A stretch of DNA of 9,476 bases from Marinobacterium sp. xm-d-530 (GCA_949499045.1 CATEEE010000130.1:1-9476), one strand, 5' to 3'. Positions 1-5,993 are shown, numbered from the stretch's first letter. Translations and numbers: made by a program. The notes: generated by a model not told the origin, from the sequence alone.

Positions 1-419
1 CGACTAACTAAACGAGAGCCAACGTTACCGGCACCAACAACTCCGTATGAAAGGCTTAGAGGATCTAATGCTCTTTGTTCCGCATATTCATAAATAGCGG
101 CTAACGCATAATCCACAACCGAATCGGCATTACAGCCCGCCGCATTGGAAAAGGGTATTGAGCGATCATTAAGGTAATGAACATCCATATGATCCATACC
201 AATAGTAGCCGAACCGACAAACTCTAACGCTTCTGCTTCACACAAAAGCTGAGCATTAACTTTGGAGATAGAACGAACGAGAAGCGTATCAGCGTCAGCT
301 AACTGACTCGGACTTATAGAGCGACCCGCCACACGACGCACTTCGCCAAAAGATGAGAACAATGTCTCAACGGCTGGCATATTTTCATCGGCAACAATGA
401 CTTTTTTGAGCTTTATCAT
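1..419 (-). CDS. pdxB: Erythronate-4-phosphate dehydrogenase (PdxB), N-terminal part, cut by window edge
   Basis: Reading leftward from an ATG at 419 gives 139 codons with no stop before the edge; the family is about 380 residues, so roughly the first third is present. PdxB oxidises 4-phospho-D-erythronate with NAD in the DXP-dependent pyridoxal-phosphate pathway, in the cytoplasm. Recognition rests on the opening DENMP (residues 11-15), the LVRS block (47-50), FVGSATIGMDHMD (67-79, family form FVGTATAGTDHVD), AAGCNADSVVDYA (93-105, family form PGCNAxxVxEY) and the dinucleotide-binding GAGNVG (129-134). The start is supported by an AAAAGGGG ribosome-binding site just upstream on the minus strand. 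The substrate-binding and catalytic C-terminal half lies outside the window, so integrity cannot be judged. It is divergent from the copper operon. Other D-2-hydroxyacid dehydrogenases share the fold, but the GCN block is PdxB-like. Confidence 0.93.
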   Translation of the reverse strand, partial: MIKLKKVIVADENMPAVETLFSSFGEVRRVAGRSISPSQLADADTLLVRSISKVNAQLLCEAEALEFVGSATIGMDHMDVHYLNDRSIPFSNAAGCNADSVVDYALAAIYEYAEQRALDPLSLSYGVVGAGNVGSRLVS

Positions 420-580
420 GAACACCCCTTTTGAAGAACTGTATTATACGGCCTATCGATAAAAGTGCGATCTGAACCGATACCCTGTATACCGTGTAAA
501 AACCGTGTAAATAAACGTAAAGTTGGTTCCCTGTTACTATCGTTCATGGAAATATAGGCACAATACATTTAGGTTTTTGA
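420..580. promoter_or_regulatory. Divergent intergenic control region, pdxB / copper operon
   Basis: This 161-base gap must hold both promoters. For pdxB, a perfect TATAAT lies on the minus strand at 443-448, but no convincing -35 sits at the expected distance. For the copper operon, a weak TACTAT (535-540) has a poor -35 (TAAACG, 512-517) at 17-base spacing, directly downstream of the tandem repeats at 482-511. A weak -35 beside phased repeats is the usual layout of an activator-dependent promoter; that reading is inference. Confidence 0.5.
482..511. repeat. Tandem direct repeats of ACCGTGTAAA, candidate operator
   Basis: Two identical copies of ACCGTGTAAA occupy 491-500 and 502-511, starting 11 bases apart. 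A third, degenerate copy (ACCCTGTATA) sits at 482-491 and matches 8 of 10 positions. Spacing of one helical turn is typical of direct repeats read by OmpR/PhoB-type response regulators. The cognate regulator is not visible in this window. Confidence 0.55.
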
Positions 581-1018
581 GTGACTTATCAAAATAAACG
601 AACGGCTATCAGCCTCTTTCTGATCAGTGCCATAGCGACATTAATCTGGGCTTCGCAACTATCCATGGGATCGAAATCAGTCCCACACTGCGATATCAAC
701 AGCGGTCGATGCGAAGTGGTAAGCAATGATATTGAATACCAATTCACACTCGGTCCGATGCCTGCTCGGTCACTCAACAAGATGACACTTACGGCTGACA
801 CTGAACTGCCAGGGGTCAATCGTGTTTGGGTCGATCTGCAAGGTGCTGATATGTACATGGGCGTGAACCAGTTTGAAATGAAGGAGACTGAGGGTCTGTG
901 GCAAGGGCAGACTCAGTTAGCCGTCTGCACAACGGATACCATGACCTGGTTAGCAACGGTTATTTTTGAAACAGACTCAGAACAAGAGATTGTGGAATTA
1001 AGGTTTGACGCCCGATGA
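581..1018 (+). CDS. Small membrane-anchored protein of unknown function, first gene of copper operon
   Basis: I do not recognise this 145-residue protein by name. The GTG start at 581 is forced: an in-frame TGA occupies 578-580, the next internal ATG is residue 30, and a weak AGG ribosome-binding site lies at 571-573. A hydrophobic segment at about residues 9-26, after a short basic N terminus, looks like a signal anchor placing the rest in the periplasm. The periplasmic part has cysteines at 37, 44 and 116 and a methionine cluster MYMGVNQFEM (91-100). Alternating hydrophobic residues suggest a small beta-sandwich, perhaps like FixH or YtkA domains, but that is a guess. Its last codons overlap the sco start (ATGA, 1015-1018), so the two are probably translationally coupled. 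The context suggests a copper or cytochrome-oxidase assembly role. The open frame antisense to it is not a gene. Confidence 0.8.
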   Translation: MTYQNKRTAISLFLISAIATLIWASQLSMGSKSVPHCDINSGRCEVVSNDIEYQFTLGPMPARSLNKMTLTADTELPGVNRVWVDLQGADMYMGVNQFEMKETEGLWQGQTQLAVCTTDTMTWLATVIFETDSEQEIVELRFDAR

Positions 1019-1599
1019 TGACAAACAGTAAAAACATACTTGCCACTGTGATACTCATTTTGGCAGCCGCAGTTATTAGTATTATTTACTTAAAGCCCAA
1101 TAACAGCCTCCAACCAGTAAAACTCGGTGGCGAGTTTCAAGGTGAAAGTATTGATGGCGATGTTTCTTTGAGTGACTTCAAAGGCAAGTTAGTGCTGCTC
1201 TATTTCGGCTATACCTCTTGCCCAGATATCTGCCCGACTTCATTAACCACTATGAAATTTGCACTCAACGAGCTTGATGATGATCAGCTGGCTCAAATTC
1301 AGCCCATTTTTTACAGCGTCGACCCTGAGCGGGATTCACTTCAACAGCTACAGATTTACTCGCAGTTTTTTTCGCCACTCATTCTGGGTATGACCGGTAG
1401 TCGTCAGCAGATCGACAATGCGATCAAACAGTATGGGGCTTACTATCGAATGGTCGATCAGCCAGATTCCGCAATGGGCTACACCGTTGACCACTCCTCT
1501 AAAATCTACCTAATCGATCAGCAAGGTGAATTTCTTGGGACTGTGTCACACAACAATCCCAACCAGCTTGTTGAGAAAATCCATTCCATTTTGAAGTAG
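1015..1599 (+). CDS. Sco1/SenC family copper chaperone (thioredoxin-like)
   Basis: This 194-residue membrane-anchored thioredoxin-fold protein binds copper and reduces or metallates the CuA site of cytochrome c oxidase in the periplasm. One transmembrane helix spans about residues 8-26. The copper motif CPDIC (CxxxC) gives Cys69 and Cys73, and His160 in the VDHSS block is the expected third ligand, so all three ligands of active Sco proteins are present. The family signatures LLYFGYTSCPDICPTSL (61-77) and SVDPERD (101-107) are intact and the length is normal. The ATG at 1015 overlaps the preceding stop (ATGA) with AAGG at 1000-1003; an ATG at 1018 is a second choice that changes one residue. 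The next gene starts 9 bases after the stop. Some Sco homologues act mainly as thiol reductases, which sequence alone cannot exclude. Confidence 0.95.
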   Translation: MMTNSKNILATVILILAAAVISIIYLKPNNSLQPVKLGGEFQGESIDGDVSLSDFKGKLVLLYFGYTSCPDICPTSLTTMKFALNELDDDQLAQIQPIFYSVDPERDSLQQLQIYSQFFSPLILGMTGSRQQIDNAIKQYGAYYRMVDQPDSAMGYTVDHSSKIYLIDQQGEFLGTVSHNNPNQLVEKIHSILK

Positions 1600-1608
1600 G
1601 AAACCACC

Positions 1609-2049
1609 ATGAAAAAACTGTTAATCGCGTCACTTTTAACCAGCAGCTTAGCTCAAGCTGATGTAGAGATTTCAGATGCACGTGTACGCGCAGTGCCACC
1701 GGGCCAGAAAATGACCGGCGCATTCATGGAGATCAAAAACAGTGGTGCCGATCTTCAGATGGTTTCAGCTGAGTCCTCGATCTCTAAAGCGGTCGAGCTG
1801 CATACCCATATCAAAGACGGTGAAGTGATGCGTATGCGAAAAATTCCTGCCATTGATCTGCCTGCTAACAGCACCACTCACCTGAAACCAGGTGGTCTAC
1901 ATGTGATGTTTATCGGGCTAAAGGAGACTCTCACTATCGATCAGAAAATCGACCTAAAATTGAATTTCAGCGATGGCAGTAGCCAAGCATTAGAAGTGCC
2001 TGTCAAAATGATTCAAAAACCAGGCATGAAAAAAGAGATGAAGCACTGA
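1609..2049 (+). CDS. Periplasmic PCu(A)C copper chaperone
   Basis: This 146-residue secreted protein delivers Cu(I) to the CuA centre of cytochrome oxidase, or to Sco. A signal peptide covers residues 1-17 with a likely cut after AQA. The family copper motif H-x10-M-x21-H-x-M is complete: His65, Met76, His98 and Met100, with exactly 10 and 21 intervening residues. Further potential ligands follow: His67, Met74 and a basic C-terminal tail with Met134, Met140, Met144 and terminal His146. The ribosome-binding AGGA uses the TAG stop of sco (1597-1599), giving tight coupling and an 8-base spacing to ATG. It is the last gene of the operon. PCu(A)C and Sco proteins commonly occur together and cooperate, which supports both calls. 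Confidence 0.95.
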   Translation: MKKLLIASLLTSSLAQADVEISDARVRAVPPGQKMTGAFMEIKNSGADLQMVSAESSISKAVELHTHIKDGEVMRMRKIPAIDLPANSTTHLKPGGLHVMFIGLKETLTIDQKIDLKLNFSDGSSQALEVPVKMIQKPGMKKEMKH

Positions 2050-2053
2050 TCGA

Positions 2054-2563
2054 TCAGCACATCTTACAGCCACGGGTACGACTGTCGAAGTGGCTGTACA
2101 GGGCTAAACAGGCTTCCACCTCAGACTCCAATACTGCCAGCAATTCCGCTTTATACCCGTCAACATACTCAACAGGATAACTGCCTGACTCTTGAGACAC
2201 TCGATAGGATTTAAAACCGACACGGTAGACCCCTGAATAGCGAGGGAAATCCAATAGAGATTGCTTTTGGTATATAACCACCGGCCAACTCTGCTCGATT
2301 CTCAGCGCCGGCACTTTTAATGGGTTGTCGTTATGCAACGCAAGAAAGTGTTGTAACTGCTCGAAGTGATCAAACACCCCGAGTACCCACACACCTCGCT
2401 CTGATAGACCCAGCTCTAACTCCCCTTCGGCGTACAAATACTCTTTTGTCGGAAGCACCAATCTTAGATAGTTAAAACGATCATTAGCACTTGCAAAAAG
2501 AGACCAGTCGTCGCCCTTAGCCTGCAAAGCCCAGTCAGTTGAAGTGATGCTTAACTGGCGCAC
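2054..2563 (-). CDS. Protein of unknown function coupled to epmC
   Basis: I do not recognise a family for this 169-residue protein. It has no signal peptide or membrane segment and is probably cytoplasmic. It is rich in aromatic and acidic residues and in predicted beta-forming stretches (about 20-65 and 90-125), followed by a likely helix (137-156). It ends in CKMC, giving a CxxC pair (Cys166, Cys169) at the very C terminus, plus Cys152. It starts with GTG at 2561-2563; the G is the last base of the epmC TAG stop (TAGTG), so translation is probably coupled, and only a weak AGAGAA lies upstream. Its stop lies 4 bases from that of the copper chaperone on the opposite strand. The pairing suggests a link to EpmC, or simply shared expression; no function can be assigned. 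Confidence 0.8.
   Translation of the reverse strand: MRQLSITSTDWALQAKGDDWSLFASANDRFNYLRLVLPTKEYLYAEGELELGLSERGVWVLGVFDHFEQLQHFLALHNDNPLKVPALRIEQSWPVVIYQKQSLLDFPRYSGVYRVGFKSYRVSQESGSYPVEYVDGYKAELLAVLESEVEACLALYSHFDSRTRGCKMC
2065..2098 (+). terminator. Strong stem-loop just after the copper operon, candidate 3' end
   Basis: TACAGCCAC (2065-2073) and GTGGCTGTA (2090-2098) form a perfect 9-bp stem with a 16-base loop, starting 16 bases after the PCu(A)C stop. The loop itself contains CGA-CTG-TCG. No T tract follows on the plus strand, so it is not a classical intrinsic terminator; it may mark a Rho-dependent or processed 3' end, or protect the mRNA. It lies inside the end of the opposing gene and encodes part of its final residues. 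Confidence 0.4.
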
Positions 2564-3102
2564 TAGGGGTTCTCTAATTGGAACTGATCGAAACTCAGAG
2601 GTTCAACATTATAGAGCGCCCTGAGCGCTTCACTGAGGGCTTGTAAACGAGAGTTCATCTTGCTGGTGAGTTGATACTGCACTCTGTTAAGAACAGCCTC
2701 TTTAAAGCTATCTGAGGCGCCTAATCCTTGAGAGAGGTTATCGGCACTAAAGTGAAACTTTCGTCCGGCAGAAACCGTGAGAATCCATTCATAAGCTTGA
2801 GGGGATACCTCTACTCGCTCAAACTCAGCCTGCTCTTCTGGTGTACGGCCATCCGGCTTGTACCAGTAACCGAAATCCTCAAGAAGACGTCTTTCTGGCC
2901 CAGCCACACACCAGTGAGCGATCTCGTGCAGCGCGCTCGAAAAAAATCCATGTGCAAAAATAATTCGATGATGAGGATAATTCGAGTCTGCAGGCAGATA
3001 GATTGGCTCCCCATCACCCCGAACAAGCTCGGTATTAAGCGATTTTAAAAAGAGAGTATTAAAACACTCAATCAATTGATCGACTTGAGGATCAAAATCC
3101 AT
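2563..3102 (-). CDS. epmC: Elongation factor P hydroxylase (EpmC, formerly YfcM)
   Basis: EpmC hydroxylates the lysyl-lysine modification that EpmA and EpmB place on EF-P, the factor that relieves ribosome stalling at polyprolines; it acts in the cytoplasm. The 179 residues match the usual length of about 180. Blocks shared with E. coli EpmC as I recall it: GEPIYLPAD (31-39), RIIFAHGF (46-53), ALHEIAHWC (57-65), DFGYWYKPDGR (76-86) and VEVSPQA (97-103). HEIAH (59-63) is an HExxH metal-binding motif, with Glu98 a candidate extra ligand. The ATG at 3100-3102 has GGAG with a 7-base spacing. It has its own promoter and leads a two-gene unit. EF-P, EpmA and EpmB are not in the window, so activity of the pathway is assumed. 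Confidence 0.95.
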   Translation of the reverse strand: MDFDPQVDQLIECFNTLFLKSLNTELVRGDGEPIYLPADSNYPHHRIIFAHGFFSSALHEIAHWCVAGPERRLLEDFGYWYKPDGRTPEEQAEFERVEVSPQAYEWILTVSAGRKFHFSADNLSQGLGASDSFKEAVLNRVQYQLTSKMNSRLQALSEALRALYNVEPLSFDQFQLENP

Positions 3103-3128
3103 TTCAGGCTCCAGTAAAAGACCGATAG

Positions 3129-3157
3129 ATTATAGTCCGGTTAATACCTTGAATTAA
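3129..3157 (-). promoter_or_regulatory. Putative sigma70 promoter of epmC
   Basis: On the minus strand a perfect TATAAT (3129-3134) is preceded by TTAATT (3152-3157, three of six matches) at 17-base spacing. It lies just downstream of the csp terminator and 27 bases before the epmC start, so epmC is probably transcribed independently of csp. Confidence 0.5.
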
Positions 3158-3169
3158 TCTGACAGGCAC

Positions 3170-3197
3170 AAAAAAAGCGCCTTATGGCGCTTTTTTT
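3170..3197. terminator. Bidirectional intrinsic terminator after csp
   Basis: A GCGCC stem (3177-3181), TTAT loop and GGCGC (3186-3190) are flanked by seven A (3170-3176) and seven T (3191-3197), so the structure works on either strand. It starts 12 bases after the csp stop on the minus strand and insulates epmC from the presumably abundant csp transcript. Confidence 0.9.
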
Positions 3198-3209
3198 AAG
3201 AATCTAAGC

Positions 3210-3422
3210 TTACTCTACAACTGTTACGTTGTCAGCTTGAGGGCCTTTCTGACCCTGAGTAACTTCGAAAGTTACTTGCTGGTTTTCAGCTAGTGAACGA
3301 CGGCCTGTACCATTGATAGCACGGAAGTGAACGAATACATCTGGACCGTTCTCCTGCTGAATGAAACCAAAACCTTTCTCGTCGTTAAACCATTTAACTG
3401 TACCAGTTAGTTGCTCTGACAT
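3210..3422 (-). CDS. Cold-shock domain protein (CspA family)
   Basis: This 70-residue single-domain nucleic-acid chaperone binds single-stranded RNA and DNA and melts RNA structure, typically at low temperature or on growth-phase change. RNP1 is KGFGFI (16-21), RNP2 is VFVHF (29-33), with Trp11, Phe12 and the C-terminal GQKGPQADNV block typical of the family. The start is set at 3422 (MSEQLTGTVKW) because this gives the standard length and is preceded by AAGAGG (3429-3434). An in-frame ATG at 3488 would add 22 basic, family-foreign residues encoded by the structured leader. It is monocistronic, ends in a strong terminator and has a long hairpin-rich leader. Which paralogue it is (CspA, CspC, CspD or CapB-like) cannot be decided here, so no symbol is given. 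Confidence 0.95.
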   Translation of the reverse strand: MSEQLTGTVKWFNDEKGFGFIQQENGPDVFVHFRAINGTGRRSLAENQQVTFEVTQGQKGPQADNVTVVE

Positions 3423-3549
3423 TTCTTGCCTCTTAATCCTGTTCCTTTTAGGAACCTTAGTGCATCCCCGAAGGGAGTTATCTACCAAGTAAACTACTTG
3501 GCCTGAGTGCGACCTGTGTCGCGATCCGAATTACAAGCCTATCTTGTAA
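3423..3549 (-). promoter_or_regulatory. Structured 5' leader of csp with five consecutive hairpins
   Basis: Read on the minus strand, five hairpins with short loops follow one another: TTACAAG/CTTGTAA (3531-3549, 7 bp), GCGAC/GTCGC (3509-3522, 5 bp), CCAAGTA/TACTTGG (3485-3501, 7 bp), TCCC-TTCG-GGGA (3464-3475, a C(UUCG)G tetraloop) and GTTCCT/AGGAAC (3441-3455, 6 bp). The last ends 6 bases before the ribosome-binding AAGAGG. Its 5' arm could alternatively pair with the nearby AGGA at 3437-3440. The length (about 125 bases) is comparable to the regulatory cspA leader of E. coli, whose folding changes with temperature; a similar role here is inference. Confidence 0.65.
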
Positions 3550-3553
3550 CCCA

Positions 3554-3581
3554 GTTATTTATTAGCAAGATGAAGTGACAA
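3554..3581 (-). promoter_or_regulatory. Putative csp promoter
   Basis: Minus-strand TTGTCA (3576-3581) and AATAAC (3554-3559, four of six matches) are separated by 16 bases. This would place transcription start near 3547, at the edge of the first leader hairpin. That hairpin might then be partly untranscribed, or act as an operator instead. Confidence 0.4.
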
Positions 3582-3800
3582 AACGATGACACGACACTCA
3601 AAACTAACAAAATTAGTGCTTAGTTCAGAGTGGAAAAGGAGCAGAAGATCAGATGCGAAGTTTTACTTTCGGTGTTCCAGCTAAACCCAAGGTTAAGCTC
3701 TAGTGCAACTTGTTTCTCTGGACGCATTAAACGCCTCAACGTAAACAACTAAGACAAGTTTAATCCAGATACAACCGAATACAACTGTTTTTTGTCAATG
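3560..3800. other. Gene-free stretch between ygiQ and csp
   Basis: With the csp leader this makes a 378-base gap between coding regions. I find no clear intrinsic terminator for ygiQ. A short AT-rich stem, ACTAA/TTAGT (3603-3617), is followed by TTTT on the minus strand and could be a weak one. An interrupted inverted repeat lies at 3710-3774 and a 16-codon plus-strand frame at 3653-3703. Nothing else is recognisable. Confidence 0.5.
3710..3774. repeat. Interrupted inverted repeat downstream of ygiQ
   Basis: TTGT (3710-3713), TCTGGA (3717-3722) and TTAAAC (3727-3732) pair in order with ACAA (3771-3774), TCCAGA (3764-3769) and GTTTAA (3758-3763). This gives 16 pairs with small bulges around a 25-base loop. 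It could be the structured 3' end of the ygiQ mRNA or part of a small RNA; neither is shown. Confidence 0.4.
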
Positions 3801-5993
3801 TTACGCTTTTTGCTGTTTTTTAACGCTTGATGACCCTTTTTTGGACTTTCCACGAGGTGGTAAACCAGTATGTTGGGTCAGCACTCTACCTTTTTTAACA
3901 CTCTTACTGTGCTTATTGATGTTTTTACGTCGAGGACTCTTATATTGATCACTCTCTGAACTTTTAGATGGGATCAATTGATTGGGCCCATCCCCAATCA
4001 AATCAGCACGCCCCATTGATTTCAAAGCCTCACGCAACAGCGGCCAGTTTTCAGGGTCGTGGTAGCGTAAAAACGCTTTGTGTAACCGGCGCTGTTTTTC
4101 ACCTTTGACCGTCTCAACTCGTTCAGAAGACTTTTTATAACTTTGGCGCTTCAGAGGGTTTCGACCGGTATGGTACATCGCGGTTGCTGTCGCCATCGGT
4201 GAAGGGTAAAAAGCCTGAACTTGGTCTGCTTTAAAGTCATTACGCTTTAACCAGAGAGCGAGATTCATCATATCTTCATCAGTCGTACCCGGGTGAGCAG
4301 CGATGAAGTATGGAATCAAATACTGATCCTTCCCAGCCTCTTTGGAGAAGCGCTCAAACATTTTCTTGAACGCGTCATAACTACCAATACCCGGCTTCAT
4401 CATATGATCAAGTGGGCCTCGCTCAGTGTGCTCTGGCGCTATTTTCAAATAACCACCGACATGATGGGTCACCAGCTCTTTAACGTATTCTGGGTCCTCG
4501 ACAGCCAGGTCATATCGTAGACCTGACGCAATCATTACCTTCTTCACCCCTTTTGTTTTACGGGCTTTGCGATAAAGCTCAGTCAATGAGGAGTGGTCTG
4601 TATTTAAGTTGGGACAGATCTCCGGGTAGACACAAGAGAGCTTACGACAGGACTTTTCGATCTCCGGCGACTTACAGGCGATACGATACATATTGGCCGT
4701 TGGCCCGCCTAAATCTGAGATAACCCCAGTAAATCCTGGCACTTTATCCCTGATCTCTTCGATCTCATTCAAAATAGATTCATGAGAGCGGTTTTGAATA
4801 ATGCGCCCCTCGTGCTCTGTAATGGAACAGAACGTACAGCCGCCAAAACAGCCGCGCATGATGTTCACCGAGAACCGTATCATCTTGTAGGCAGGAATCT
4901 CTTGTCCCTTATAGACAGGGTGAGGAACGCGTGCATAGTTAAGCCCGAAAACGAAATCCATCTCTTGCGTTGTCAATGGAATGGGAGGTGCATTCAACCA
5001 CACCTCTTGATCACCATGCTGTTGGACTAATGCGCGAGCATTTCCGGGATTCGTTTCTAGATGGAGCACTCGACTCGCATGAGCGTAGAGAACAGGGTCT
5101 TTTGATACTTTTTCAAAAGGAGGAATGCGAATAACTGTCTTACTGCGATCTAGATGTACCTTGGGTTCTATATGCAGAACCTGCACCTCATCAACTTCAG
5201 GCTCCTCTTTGGAGCCATTTTCTAAGGCACACTGATCGAGGTCTCGGGTATTGACATAAGGGTTGATCATTCGATCGATTTTGCCTGGTCTATCGATACG
5301 AGTGGAATCAATCTCCATCCAGCCTTCAGGTGTATCAATGCGAACAAAAGCGGTCCCTCTGACATCAGTCAATTCGCTAACCGATTCTCCAGCTGATACA
5401 CGCTGTGCCACCTCAACAATGGCACGTTCAGCATTACCGTAGAGTAATATATCGGCTCTAGAGTCGAGCAGTATTGAGCGACGAACCTTGTCCTGCCAGT
5501 AGTCATAATGTGCTATACGACGCAGTGACGCTTCGATGCCACCTAATACAATCGGAACCTCTTTATAGGCCTCTCGGCAGCGTTGACTGTATACAATGCT
5601 GGCTCGATCAGGCCGGCTACCGGCTTTACCACCCGGCGTGTAGGCATCATCTGAACGAATCTTACGATCGGCTGTATAGCGGTTGATCATTGAGTCCATG
5701 TTACCAGCCGCCACACCGAAGAAGAGACGAGGCTTACCCAATACTTTGAAAGCCTCAGCACTCTGCCAGTCTGGCTGAGCAATAATGCCCACTTTAAAAC
5801 CCTGCGACTCAAGAAGGCGACCAATAATGGCCATACCAAAGGATGGGTGATCAACATAGGCATCACCGGTCACGATAATGATGTCACACTGATCCCACCC
5901 CAAAGCTTGCATCTCTTTCTTAGTGACCGGCAAGAAAGTAGAGCTAGGCTGTGAAACCGCTGATTCGATGATGTTCGTTGCTGATTTAGCCAT
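3801..5993 (-). CDS. YgiQ family radical SAM protein
   Basis: This 730-residue protein is collinear with E. coli YgiQ (about 740 residues) as I recall it. The radical SAM cluster motif is CFGGCTFC, with Cys382, Cys386 and Cys389 holding a 4Fe-4S cluster that would cleave S-adenosylmethionine. Domain order: YgiQ-type N-terminal domain (about 20-350) with VTGDAYVDHPSFGMA (41-55), AGNMDSMINRYTADR (96-110) and GGIEASLRRIAHYDYW (151-166); the radical SAM barrel (about 370-600) with SDLGGPTANMY (426-436) and KIAPEHTE (517-524); then a C-terminal DUF3362-type region with KQRRLHKA (633-640). Extra cysteines at 440, 449, 454 and 460 may bind a second metal or cluster. The last 45 residues are a Lys/Ser-rich, probably disordered tail. 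The substrate and reaction of this family are, to my knowledge, not established. Start ATG at 5993 has only a weak GGA site. It is transcribed alone; antisense frames are not genes. Confidence 0.95.
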   Translation of the reverse strand: MAKSATNIIESAVSQPSSTFLPVTKKEMQALGWDQCDIIIVTGDAYVDHPSFGMAIIGRLLESQGFKVGIIAQPDWQSAEAFKVLGKPRLFFGVAAGNMDSMINRYTADRKIRSDDAYTPGGKAGSRPDRASIVYSQRCREAYKEVPIVLGGIEASLRRIAHYDYWQDKVRRSILLDSRADILLYGNAERAIVEVAQRVSAGESVSELTDVRGTAFVRIDTPEGWMEIDSTRIDRPGKIDRMINPYVNTRDLDQCALENGSKEEPEVDEVQVLHIEPKVHLDRSKTVIRIPPFEKVSKDPVLYAHASRVLHLETNPGNARALVQQHGDQEVWLNAPPIPLTTQEMDFVFGLNYARVPHPVYKGQEIPAYKMIRFSVNIMRGCFGGCTFCSITEHEGRIIQNRSHESILNEIEEIRDKVPGFTGVISDLGGPTANMYRIACKSPEIEKSCRKLSCVYPEICPNLNTDHSSLTELYRKARKTKGVKKVMIASGLRYDLAVEDPEYVKELVTHHVGGYLKIAPEHTERGPLDHMMKPGIGSYDAFKKMFERFSKEAGKDQYLIPYFIAAHPGTTDEDMMNLALWLKRNDFKADQVQAFYPSPMATATAMYHTGRNPLKRQSYKKSSERVETVKGEKQRRLHKAFLRYHDPENWPLLREALKSMGRADLIGDGPNQLIPSKSSESDQYKSPRRKNINKHSKSVKKGRVLTQHTGLPPRGKSKKGSSSVKKQQKA

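Noticed and set aside
3423..3488. 22-residue N-terminal extension of the cold-shock protein from an upstream in-frame ATG
   Set aside because: It would translate the hairpin leader, is unlike any cold-shock protein N terminus I know, and ignores the good AAGAGG site before the ATG at 3422.
3653..3703. Plus-strand micro-gene of 16 codons with AAGGAG upstream
   Set aside because: Too short, the spacing of 11 bases is long and no plus-strand promoter is evident; kept only as part of a low-interest finding.
4293..5686. Several open frames antisense to the ygiQ-family gene
   Set aside because: They lie wholly within a well-conserved coding gene, lack ribosome-binding sites and resemble no known protein.
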